Part shown: one piece after another, positions 1 through 6,770 of the stretch
Position numbering within the stretch: the first letter of the stretch is position 1
How the letters are laid out: every line of letters starts with the position of its first letter
Source: CBDUMN01 sp965368335
GTDB lineage: Bacteria > Pseudomonadota > Alphaproteobacteria > Rhodospirillales > JAPHRK01
Direction of reading: 5' to 3'
NCBI GenBank assembly: GCA_965368335.1
Contig: CBDUMN010000080.1
Coordinates: 1-16,571 of the forward strand
DNA: 16,571 nucleotides
Made by a program: the position numbers and the translations under genes
Notes under the pieces: generated by a model
Databases searched by the model: none
What the model saw: the letters and a program-made list of their open reading frames with translations, nothing else
Told to the model about the DNA's origin: nothing

Positions 1-79
1 AGAGCTCCTTCACCGTCACCCCGGCTTCGTGCTCTTTCAAAATCCCGATGATCTGCTCGTCCGTATATCTGCGCTTCAT
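1..79 (-). CDS. IS3-family transposase OrfA, N-terminal fragment (runs off the window)
   Basis: The minus strand from the ATG at 79 reads MKRRYTDEQIIGILKEHEAG and continues TVKEL to the window edge. This is the typical opening of OrfA of IS3-family elements (IS407-like group), a small DNA-binding protein with an N-terminal helix-turn-helix that is normally fused to the OrfB integrase by programmed frameshifting. A good ribosome binding site, GGAGG, lies 6 bases before the ATG. Only 26 codons are inside the window, so I cannot tell whether the element is intact. It points away from the catabolic genes. Family assignment rests on the opening residues only. Confidence 0.8.
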   Translation of the reverse strand, partial: MKRRYTDEQIIGILKEHEAGVTVKEL

Positions 80-145
80 AAGCGCCTCCGAAAAAAATAC
101 GAAAACACTAACTCCAAACTGGATCAAGATTCAGGGAGAAGGTCA
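1..145 (-). mobile_element. Terminal part of an IS3-family insertion sequence
   Basis: Upstream of the OrfA start, the minus strand runs through a short leader to a sequence beginning TGACCTTCTCCCTGAATC at about 145, which has the TG start and position expected of an IS3-family terminal inverted repeat. The OrfA start and leader are seen. The exact outer boundary is inferred, because the opposite end is outside the window and no target duplication can be checked. Confidence 0.5.
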
Positions 146-179
146 ACAACCCAATCAAACGCGTTATAAGTACATTCCG

Positions 180-225
180 TGTTGGGACCGATGTTGGGAC
201 AGCCAGCCCTCTAATGGGCTGGCTG
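180..225. repeat. Tandem 9-mer plus perfect 10-bp hairpin downstream of the Had-like gene
   Basis: The 9-mer TGTTGGGAC occurs at 180-188 and again at 192-200. A perfect inverted repeat follows: CAGCCAGCCC at 200-209, loop at 210-215, GGGCTGGCTG at 216-225. The hairpin lies about 42 bases beyond the stop codon of the minus-strand dehydrogenase, so it could end that transcript, but no T-run follows on either strand. It could equally be a protein-binding or recombination site beside the insertion sequence. No gene is supported between 146 and 266. Confidence 0.4.
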
Positions 226-266
226 AATTGCTGCAGTGGCATTTGAATGCGGGGGGCGAGACTCGA

Positions 267-1349
267 CTATCCTTTAGAAGGGGCAAGGACCGCTCGGCGG
301 GTTAGCTCGTGGTTGTGGACCGCCGTGAAGACGGCGTTGATATCGTCCAGTGGCCGGATTTCGACAAAATCCTTAACGTTGATCTTGCCTGAAAGAACCA
401 GTTCCAGAGCGCCTGGGTAGAGGTCCGGCGGACAGCCCCAGTTGCCGAGCGCCCGGGCGTGATAGGCCATAAGGTTGGAGAGGCGGAACTCGCCTTTGTT
501 AATCGTGTACCCGACGACGCAAAGCGTGCAGCCGTGGACCAAGAGATTGAAGGCCAGTTGCTGGCCGGGAACGCTACCCGAGCATTCCATGATAATCCAT
601 TCCGTTGGCCGCAATCCCTGGGCTTTGGCGAAAGCGCCGATCTCCTTTTTGATGTCTCTTGAGCTTGGAAAATCCTTGGGGTTCAAGGTGAGGGAGGCGA
701 CGCCTTTGCTTTTTAATGCCTCCGTTTTCGCCGGATCGATGTCGAGGGCGACGACCGTCGCGCCCATCGCTGCGGCTACCTGGGCCGAATACCCGCCGAC
801 CCCGCCACAGCCGATCACGACGACCAGATCGCCTTCGCTGATGCCTGCCTGAACGGCGGCTTGGTATGGGGTCGTCAAGGCATCGGCGACGACCGATACC
901 TCGGCCAATTCCAATCCAGCCTGCTTGAGGCGGTCTTCATCGATTTCGCACAGGCCTTGAGCGGGAACGGTAATGTGGGTGGCGAATCCGCCTTGGATGT
1001 CGTAGCCAGGCATTTTTTGGCTGCGGCAGATCGTCCCCTTGCCGCGCTTGCAGAGGTCGCATTCGCCGCAGGGGATGACGGCGGAAATGATGACGGCTTT
1101 GCCAAGCCAGGATTCCGCTTCCTTGCCGGCCTGGATTACCCTTCCGCTGATTTCGTGACCAAGCGCCAGGGGCAGCGGGTGGTTGGTGCGCACACCGTTG
1201 TAGTAGTAATCCAAGTCCGTATGACAAACGCCGCAACCGGCGATTTCCACCAAGACTTCGTTTGATTCCGGCGCTTCGATTTCGAAGGCCTCTTTGTTCA
1301 TGGGCTCGTTAACCCCGGTCATCGTCCACCGGTATGCGTTTGTTACCAT
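267..1349 (-). CDS. had: Zinc alcohol dehydrogenase, 6-hydroxycyclohex-1-ene-1-carbonyl-CoA dehydrogenase (Had)-like
   Basis: This 360-aa protein belongs to the zinc-dependent medium-chain alcohol dehydrogenases. Catalytic zinc residues are visible in GVCHTD (Cys42) and GHE (His65-Glu66), structural zinc cysteines at 94, 97, 100 and 108, and an NAD Rossmann motif with GCGGVGG near residue 180. The N-terminal half, with CGVCHTDLDYYYNGVRTNHP and LGHEISGRV, closely resembles Had of the Thauera-type anaerobic benzoyl-CoA pathway. Had oxidises the 6-hydroxy ring-reduced CoA ester to the 6-oxo compound with NAD. The start is supported by GAGGAG upstream. No other benzoyl-CoA reduction gene (reductase subunits, Oah) is in the window. 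It is divergent from the aryl ligase operon, so a different alicyclic or aromatic CoA-ester substrate is possible. Family is near certain; exact substrate is inferred from similarity. Confidence 0.72.
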   Translation of the reverse strand: MVTNAYRWTMTGVNEPMNKEAFEIEAPESNEVLVEIAGCGVCHTDLDYYYNGVRTNHPLPLALGHEISGRVIQAGKEAESWLGKAVIISAVIPCGECDLCKRGKGTICRSQKMPGYDIQGGFATHITVPAQGLCEIDEDRLKQAGLELAEVSVVADALTTPYQAAVQAGISEGDLVVVIGCGGVGGYSAQVAAAMGATVVALDIDPAKTEALKSKGVASLTLNPKDFPSSRDIKKEIGAFAKAQGLRPTEWIIMECSGSVPGQQLAFNLLVHGCTLCVVGYTINKGEFRLSNLMAYHARALGNWGCPPDLYPGALELVLSGKINVKDFVEIRPLDDINAVFTAVHNHELTRRAVLAPSKG

Positions 1350-1640
1350 GTTGAGCGTACTCCTCGTCAGTTCCTGCAGCCCTTGGCCGCTCTTTTGTTT
1401 TCCAATTTCTTTACTTGGTCCGGAAAGTTGTTCCGGGTCACTCCTTGAAGGGGGCGAGGGGCGGTCGGCGCATTGCCGGTAGTGGCCTAAGGCAACATCC
1501 CGGTTTGAGCGCGGTGTGGAGAACGGTTTTTTTTGAAGTTGTCGCTCCGGTTTTTGCCTCGCCGCCCCGTTAACACCTAATGATATGGGTGTTTGTGCCG
1601 AGCTTTTTTTATGCCTCCAAAAGAGCTTGTTAAAATTTTG

Positions 1641-1821
1641 TGCAGAATAATATGCAAAGAAAAATAATGCAATAACATTAGTTTTAGCAAAAACAGTTTT
1701 GACGCAAATTATTTAACTCAATGAAATTAAAAAGAAAACACTAAAAAATGCACAAAAAAGAATCATCTTGAAAACCATGCAAATGCATATAAAATGAATT
1801 TATCGTAAAAAGTGGCGTGCA
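1641..1821. promoter_or_regulatory. Cluster of seven TGCA motifs, candidate operator array
   Basis: TGCA occurs at 1641, 1653, 1668, 1749, 1778, 1784 and 1818, seven times in 181 AT-rich bases, where fewer than one would be expected by chance. The copies at 1778 and 1784 form the inverted repeat ATGCA-AA-TGCAT (1777-1788). TGCA repeats are described as operators of BzdR/BoxR-type regulators of benzoyl-CoA pathways. No gene for such a regulator is in the window, so the link is an inference. Confidence 0.45.
1768..1795 (+). promoter_or_regulatory. Candidate sigma70 promoter of the aryl ligase operon
   Basis: A -35 candidate TTGAAA (1768-1773) is separated by 16 bases from a -10 candidate TAAAAT (1790-1795). 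The palindrome ATGCA-AA-TGCAT sits in the spacer, where a bound repressor would block polymerase. Transcription would start near 1802, about 54 bases before the ligase ATG. The reading comes from sequence matching only. Confidence 0.4.
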
Positions 1822-1855
1822 TTCGTCACGGGAAAATAGGTTCAGGGAGAGAGAT

Positions 1856-3499
1856 ATGTTGAAAGGTTGCACGCCGTGGCCGGAGGAGTTCGCACGCGCC
1901 TACCGTGAAAAGGGGTATTGGTGCGATCAAACCATTCCGCAATTCATTGAAAAGCTGTCCCAGAAGCGCCCCGATCATGTGGCGGTGATCGATTCCGATC
2001 GCCGGCTTACCCTTAGTCAATGGTGGGACGGAAGTTTGAGGCTGGCGGCCCATTTCTATGGGCTGGGGTTACGCAAAGGGGATCGAGCGGTCTTCCAGAT
2101 GCCCAATGGAGCCGACTTCTTCATTGTCTTTTTGGCGCTAACGCGATTAGGCGTGATCCCCGTCATGGCGCTCCCGCCGCATCGGGAAGAGGAGCTGCGG
2201 CACTTCGGATCGTTCTCCAAGGCAAAGGCCCTGTTCGTTCCCGAGAGTGTGCGCAGCTTTGATTTCCGTCCGATGGCGGAGACGATTAAGGCGGAAGTTC
2301 CATCAATCGAGCACATCATGGTGGCGGGCGAGGCGCTTGACGGTCAGGTCTCCCTCACCGAACTGATGGGGATGGAGCCTTCGAAAGCTGATATGGACGC
2401 TATCGAAGCGGTGGACCTGGATCCCGAAGATGTCGTTTTGATGCTTTTATCAGGCGGTACGACGGCTTTGCCGAAGCTGATCCCGCGAACCCACAACGAC
2501 TATATCTACAACTTCAAACGCAGCGCCGAGATTGCGCAGTTCGGACCGGATACCGTTTTGCTGGCCGCCTTGCCGTTGGCCCATAACTATACTCTGGGAT
2601 CGCCTGGCGCTTTGGGCGCGATCGCCTGGGGCGGGCGGGTTGTCGTCTCCCCCAAGGTTGATTGCGAAACCGTTTTTACCCTTGTTGAGAAGGAAAAAGT
2701 GACGGCTATTCCGGCGGCGGTGCCGCTCGTCGTCAACTGGCTGAACGATCCGAAGCTCGACGACTTCGATAAAAGCTCGCTTGAGGTTGTGCAGAACGGT
2801 GGAGCCCGGTTGTCGCCGGAACTCCGTGACCGGCTGCGCAAGCGCCTCGGCTGTCAGTTCCAAGAAGTCTATGGAACCGCCGAAGGATTGCTCAACCTAA
2901 CGCGGCTGGACGACCCGGACGACAAGGTTCTCGAAAGCTCCGGCGCGCCGATGTGTGATGATGATGAAATCAAAGTCATCGATCCGGAAGGTAACGAAGT
3001 GCCGGATGGCGAAGCGGGAGAGTTGATCGTGCGCGGTCCCTACACTATTCGCGGCTACTACAACGCGCCTGACGTCAACGCCAAGGCTTTTACCGAGGAC
3101 GGCTTTTACCGGATGGGCGATATCGTTAAGAAATTCGGTCGCTACGTCGTCACCGAAGGCCGTAAGAACGATCTAATCAACCGTGGTGGTGAGAAAATCA
3201 GTACGGATGAGGTCGAAAACTACATCCTCAAGCATTCCGCCGTTCGGGGGGTCGCCATCGTCGCTATGCCTGACAGAGTATTCGGCGAAAAGGCCTGCGC
3301 CTTTGTGACCCTTAAACCGGAGGGTGAGTTGACATTTGAGGGGCTGAAAGACTTTCTGCTAGCCCAGCGTATCGCCAAATTCAAGTTGCCGGAACGGCTG
3401 GAAATTGTTTCCGAATTCCCGTTGTCGCCAGCGGGGAAAATTCTTAGGCGCACACTGCGCGATCAAATCGCCGCCACGTTGGCGGCCGAAGCCAAATAA
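1856..3499 (+). CDS. Aryl acid-AMP ligase (EntE/DhbE family), probable salicylate-activating enzyme
   Basis: This 547-aa adenylate-forming enzyme matches 2,3-dihydroxybenzoate/salicylate-AMP ligases along its whole length. Visible marks are WPEEFARAYREKGYW at residues 8-22, the phosphate loop SGGTT (199-203, followed by ALPK rather than the usual GTPK), PRTHNDY (210-216), HNY (243-245), GTAEGLLN (340-347), YRMGD (418-422) and the catalytic lysine in PAGKIL (Lys528). In the aryl pocket, Ser249 matches dihydroxybenzoate enzymes, while Leu346 replaces the usual Val, as in salicylate enzymes. It would form the aryl-AMP and possibly the CoA ester. In the Streptomyces sdg pathway a second protein does the CoA transfer, and none is seen here. 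The ATG at 1856 has AGGGAGAG before it; an earlier in-frame start at 1817 has no such site. It is first in an operon with the OYE gene 24 bases on. There are no siderophore genes nearby, which favours catabolism. Confidence 0.82.
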   Translation: MLKGCTPWPEEFARAYREKGYWCDQTIPQFIEKLSQKRPDHVAVIDSDRRLTLSQWWDGSLRLAAHFYGLGLRKGDRAVFQMPNGADFFIVFLALTRLGVIPVMALPPHREEELRHFGSFSKAKALFVPESVRSFDFRPMAETIKAEVPSIEHIMVAGEALDGQVSLTELMGMEPSKADMDAIEAVDLDPEDVVLMLLSGGTTALPKLIPRTHNDYIYNFKRSAEIAQFGPDTVLLAALPLAHNYTLGSPGALGAIAWGGRVVVSPKVDCETVFTLVEKEKVTAIPAAVPLVVNWLNDPKLDDFDKSSLEVVQNGGARLSPELRDRLRKRLGCQFQEVYGTAEGLLNLTRLDDPDDKVLESSGAPMCDDDEIKVIDPEGNEVPDGEAGELIVRGPYTIRGYYNAPDVNAKAFTEDGFYRMGDIVKKFGRYVVTEGRKNDLINRGGEKISTDEVENYILKHSAVRGVAIVAMPDRVFGEKACAFVTLKPEGELTFEGLKDFLLAQRIAKFKLPERLEIVSEFPLSPAGKILRRTLRDQIAATLAAEAK

Positions 3500-3523
3500 C
3501 GAAATGAACTTGGGAGGCCTACG

Positions 3524-5494
3524 ATGACACGTCCTGGAGAAGCGAAACTGAAAACCCTGTTCTCGCCGACGACCTTTGCCGGTCAGGAGATCAAGAACCG
3601 GGTCAAATACGGCGCTTGCTGTGTCTCCAACTACAACACGCGTGACGGATTCATTACGCCGCGCGAATTGGCGCGGACCAAGGTGATTGCCGAAACGGGC
3701 TGCGGAATCATTACGAACCAAGGCGCCTACCCCGATCCATTGGGCGAAGGGAAGGCCTATTTCCGCCAAGTCGCCATCTTCGATGATAAGTTTCTGCCGC
3801 AGTTTGAAATGATCGCCCGGATGATTAAGGACAACGGCGGCATGGCGATCCAGCAGATCCTGCATGCCGGACGGTACGGCGGCATCGATCTCGGTTATTG
3901 CATCCAGCCGTCGATCGTCCCGCAGACGCTGCCCCATTTCCGTCCGCCGCGCGAGATCACCAAGGACCAGATCAAACAAACCATCAGAGAGCATGCCGAG
4001 GCCGCGGCGCGCGCCGTCAAGGCCGGGTTCGACGGGACGGAGATCACCAGCTTCATGGGTTATTTGCTGGCGACCTTCAATTCCAAGTTCACCAATCAGC
4101 GGACCGATGAATATGGCGGGTCGGTAGAAAATCGCGGGCGGTTTATGTGTGAACTGATCGACGCCATCAAACAGGCCACTCCCGACCATCCTCTGATCGT
4201 TCGTCTGAACGGTACCGAGCTGATGGATAAATGGGGCGGCAACACCGAAGAGGAATGCTTCGAATTGATGCAACTGGCTGCCGACCAGGGCGTTGACATG
4301 ATCAGCGTAACCGTCGGTTGGCAGGAGGCGCCGGAATCCTCCATCGGCCGCGACATTGAGCCGGGATATTGGAATTATCTCTCGAAACGGGCCAAAGATT
4401 TGTTGCCCGATGTGCCGATCGCCTTCGGACAGCGCCTGCCAAACCCGGCAGAGGCCAACCAGTGCCTGGAAGACGGTGTAATGGACTTCTGGGAGGTGTG
4501 TCGTCCCCTTTTGGCCGATCCTCAAATGTTGCACAAGGCGGCCGAGGACCGCATGGACGAGGTGCGTCGCTGCGTTGGCAGTCTCAACTGTCTCTCGCGG
4601 CTGTTCCGCGATTTGCCCTACACCTGCACCATGAACCCTGCTTTGGGCCATGAAGTTGAGCCCGAGTACAACATCAGTCCGGCGGCGGTGAAGAAAAAAA
4701 TCATGGTGGTTGGCGCCGGTCCTGCAGGCATGGAATGTGCGCTGACAGCAGTTCAGCGCGGCCATGAGGTTACGGTGTTCGACCGCGAATCCTACATTGG
4801 CGGCTCGCTCTACGGTTACGCCCACAACGATATCGCCAATCGGGATGATATGCTGTCGGTATTGCGGTACTACGAAGTCATGGCCGAGAAGCTGGGTGTC
4901 GAGATGAAACTGAATACCGCCGTCGATCCAAACTTGATGCGTGAGCTGCTGCATGTCTACGATGTGGCCATCATCGCCACCGGAGCAAAGGTCGATATGG
5001 CGGCCAACCCCGCTTGTGATGAAGGCGTGACGATTTTGGATGCTAAGGAAGTTGCGGCTGGAAAGCATAAGGTCGAAGGCCGCGTGGTGATTCTCGGCGG
5101 CGGCAAGGTCGGCCTAACGATTGCTGAAAATCTAGCCGAACAAAAATATGACGTTACCATCATCGAAGAGAGCAAACGGCTGGCGGGCGACGTGATGCCG
5201 TCGTGGAAATGGCGTCATACCGCCTGGGTTGAAGAGCTTGAAATCACTGCGGTGACCGGTGCTAAGGTTACCAAGGTGGGCGCAGACGGCGTCCATATCA
5301 TGGATAAGAATGGTGAGGCCAGCGTTCTTCCCGCCGATACGGTGATCGCCGCTCAAAATGCTGTTCCCAGGCAGGAATTGGTGCATGCATTCGAATGGAT
5401 GGTCGATGAGGTCCATCCGGTTGGCGACGCCATCACACCGCGCGGTCTGGGAGTTGCCATTCAGGACGGTTATCGTCTGGGGTGCCGGATATGA
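3524..5494 (+). CDS. Old Yellow Enzyme-type FMN/Fe-S/FAD reductase (2,4-dienoyl-CoA reductase / trimethylamine dehydrogenase family)
   Basis: This 656-aa protein has three expected parts. An FMN-binding TIM barrel spans about residues 8-345, with HAGRYG (114-119) and the family motif NQRTDEYGGSVENR (191-204). An iron-sulfur segment spans about 350-368. An FAD/NAD(P) module has GAGPAG (397-402) and GGGKVG (525-530). Relatives reduce enoyl- or dienoyl-CoA, desaturate bile acid CoA esters, demethylate amines or, as 2-naphthoyl-CoA reductase, dearomatise aryl-CoA. The second cysteine of the [4Fe-4S] motif is Ser353 (Cys350, Ser353, Cys356, Cys368). GGGAGG precedes the ATG. It is in an operon with the aryl ligase upstream and overlaps the next gene by 4 bases, so a CoA ester made from the ligase product is the likely substrate. 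The exact reaction cannot be read from sequence. Confidence 0.8.
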   Translation: MTRPGEAKLKTLFSPTTFAGQEIKNRVKYGACCVSNYNTRDGFITPRELARTKVIAETGCGIITNQGAYPDPLGEGKAYFRQVAIFDDKFLPQFEMIARMIKDNGGMAIQQILHAGRYGGIDLGYCIQPSIVPQTLPHFRPPREITKDQIKQTIREHAEAAARAVKAGFDGTEITSFMGYLLATFNSKFTNQRTDEYGGSVENRGRFMCELIDAIKQATPDHPLIVRLNGTELMDKWGGNTEEECFELMQLAADQGVDMISVTVGWQEAPESSIGRDIEPGYWNYLSKRAKDLLPDVPIAFGQRLPNPAEANQCLEDGVMDFWEVCRPLLADPQMLHKAAEDRMDEVRRCVGSLNCLSRLFRDLPYTCTMNPALGHEVEPEYNISPAAVKKKIMVVGAGPAGMECALTAVQRGHEVTVFDRESYIGGSLYGYAHNDIANRDDMLSVLRYYEVMAEKLGVEMKLNTAVDPNLMRELLHVYDVAIIATGAKVDMAANPACDEGVTILDAKEVAAGKHKVEGRVVILGGGKVGLTIAENLAEQKYDVTIIEESKRLAGDVMPSWKWRHTAWVEELEITAVTGAKVTKVGADGVHIMDKNGEASVLPADTVIAAQNAVPRQELVHAFEWMVDEVHPVGDAITPRGLGVAIQDGYRLGCRI

Positions 5495-5907
5495 TGACGC
5501 CGCTTCCAGAGCCCTGCCGTTGGCAGGGCTTGCTGGACCGTCATAGCCGGCTGTTCGGCGACTTGGACGACGGATGCCGGATCGGCGTCGCCCGGCGGGG
5601 CGACGTCAACACACCCGACGCCACAATGGTTGTTTGGGAGGCGCAGGGGGGACGGTTGGTCGCCTTGGGTAAGCCGTTTCCCGGTTACCGGGACGCAGGC
5701 GTTGACGTGTTGCTGGTTGGCGATGAGGAGGCGATCTGTCAAATTTCGGGCGAGCTTGAAGGTGATGCTCTTCCGGTGCTCAAGCGTCTGGTTCGACGCG
5801 GCAATCTGGTATGCTATGTGCTGCGCCGCCAATGTGAGCTGATCGAGGCGGGATACGAAGATGTGATGTTGTCGTTGGGGGTGGCTTTCGCTGGGGCTTG
5901 CCGCTAG
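5491..5907 (+). CDS. Hypothetical protein translationally coupled to the OYE reductase
   Basis: The open frame encodes about 138 residues from the ATG at 5491, which overlaps the stop of the OYE gene in the arrangement ATGA. This implies translational coupling and a shared function. I do not recognise the family. The protein is acidic to neutral, has no signal peptide or membrane span, and alternates short beta-like and helical stretches (for example DVLLVGDEEAICQI). It has four cysteines (9, 105, 113, 137), but not spaced as a metal motif. A GTG nine bases earlier is also in frame. It could be an accessory subunit of the reductase or aryl ligase. Evidence that it is real is the coupling, the length and the good coding composition. 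Confidence 0.6.
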   Translation: MMTPLPEPCRWQGLLDRHSRLFGDLDDGCRIGVARRGDVNTPDATMVVWEAQGGRLVALGKPFPGYRDAGVDVLLVGDEEAICQISGELEGDALPVLKRLVRRGNLVCYVLRRQCELIEAGYEDVMLSLGVAFAGACR

Positions 5908-5977
5908 AGCGCGATGGACTTCTACACATGAGAATGAGTGGATTTACGCATTCCTATTTCAGCACGAAGTGGTTTGA

Positions 5978-6024
5978 TATAAATACGCTCTGCTCTCGGA
6001 AGCCGTCCTTATATCGGCGATATA
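5978..6024 (+). promoter_or_regulatory. Candidate -10 element and 15-bp palindrome before the zinc-ribbon/MarR genes
   Basis: A possible -10 sequence TATAAA lies at 5978-5983, without a convincing -35 partner. About 27 bases downstream is the perfect palindrome TATATCG-G-CGATATA (6010-6024), ending 21 bases before the GTG at 6046. Its size and position suit an operator for the MarR regulator encoded in the same unit, but this is inferred. Confidence 0.4.
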
Positions 6025-6045
6025 GTGATCGAGGGAGACCTGAAA

Positions 6046-6258
6046 GTGATATTCCATAATCCGCGAGGCGGCCCGGAATTGGGTTGCGACGAATGTGGGT
6101 GTCGATGGTTTGATCGCCACACCAACACCTGCTATGAATGCGGTGCAGAGGTTTCCGAAACGGCAATTAAAGAGTATCAGGATGCCTTGGCCCGGTTTCA
6201 CGCCGAGAAAGGTATTGTGGTCAACGCTGATCGCGACGAGTCCTCTCGACGGAAATAA
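6046..6258 (+). CDS. Small zinc-ribbon protein
   Basis: The product is 70 residues from the GTG at 6046, which is preceded by GGGAGA at a good distance. A GTG at 6025 lacks such a site. It carries CDECGC and CYECG, giving Cys-x2-Cys and Cys-x2-Cys pairs 11 residues apart, a classic zinc ribbon. A charged helical tail follows (residues about 42-70). There is no membrane segment. Such small ribbon proteins occur as accessory or regulatory partners in many operons, and no defined function can be given. It ends 36 bases before the MarR start and probably shares its transcript. Confidence 0.6.
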   Translation: MIFHNPRGGPELGCDECGCRWFDRHTNTCYECGAEVSETAIKEYQDALARFHAEKGIVVNADRDESSRRK

Positions 6259-6294
6259 CGGTTGTTCAAACGTTTTTCATTTTCTCGTCGGGAT

Positions 6295-6732
6295 ATGATG
6301 TTCGACCTTGAGCGCTATCTTCCTTACCACCTGAACAGAACGGGCGTTGCTTTGGCGACCGCGTTCACCAAGGAATTGAAGCATTTCGACCTGACGCTTC
6401 CCATGTGGCGCGTTTTGGCGGTTCTGTGGCACCACGGTGAACTCAAGGTCAATGATATCGCCGATGATACCACCATTGAGCAATCGACATTGTCCCGTCT
6501 GCTCGTCACCATGGATGATCGAGGGTTGGTCACTCGGGAGAGAAGCAAGCTGGATGCCCGAACGGTGGTCGTCGACCTGACGCCGAAGGGCCGCAAGGTA
6601 ACCAAGGCTCTGATCCCTTGGGCAATGAAATTCGAAGGGACCGCTCTTAAGGGGTTCTCTGACGACGAAGTTGATACTCTTTTCCGTATGTTGACGCGGA
6701 TTTTCGAAAACTCTGCAGAACTATTCCCCTGA
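6295..6732 (+). CDS. MarR-family transcriptional regulator (first copy)
   Basis: About 145 residues form a MarR-type winged helix dimer protein. Helix-turn-helix residues are about 49-80 (ELKVNDIADDTTIEQSTLSR), the wing is RERSKLDARTVVVDLTPKGR (81-100), and dimerisation helices lie at both ends. ATG codons at 6295 and 6298 are both possible; a TTG at 6262 is less likely. It resembles the second MarR at 10725 (shared LT-P-WRV near residue 34, GE before the DNA-binding domain, LK-FSDDE near the end), so the two look like paralogues. MarR proteins in aromatic CoA pathways often repress until an aryl-CoA thioester binds. Being convergent to the hydroxylase gene and downstream of the ligase operon, it probably controls one of them. 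Confidence 0.85.
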   Translation: MMFDLERYLPYHLNRTGVALATAFTKELKHFDLTLPMWRVLAVLWHHGELKVNDIADDTTIEQSTLSRLLVTMDDRGLVTRERSKLDARTVVVDLTPKGRKVTKALIPWAMKFEGTALKGFSDDEVDTLFRMLTRIFENSAELFP

Positions 6733-6770
6733 TTGGTCACCTGCACGAGCTGAATTGAAGGGAGAGTGGT

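Larger units (their letters stand above)
1350..1855. promoter_or_regulatory. Divergent regulatory region between the Had-like gene and the aryl ligase operon
   Basis: This 506-bp stretch has no convincing gene. The part next to the Had-like gene is GC-rich and holds an inverted repeat CCGGAA-N5-TTCCGG at 1420-1436. Another, AACACC-N10-GGTGTT, lies at 1572-1593. From about 1600 the DNA becomes very AT-rich and contains a cluster of TGCA motifs, listed separately. No clear minus-strand promoter was found for the Had-like gene. Confidence 0.6.

Noticed and set aside
3359..5068. A 569-residue open frame on the minus strand opposite the OYE gene
   Set aside because: It is a mirror frame of the reductase. 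Its translation is rich in His, Arg and Gln with no family motif, while the plus-strand protein has clear motifs along its length.
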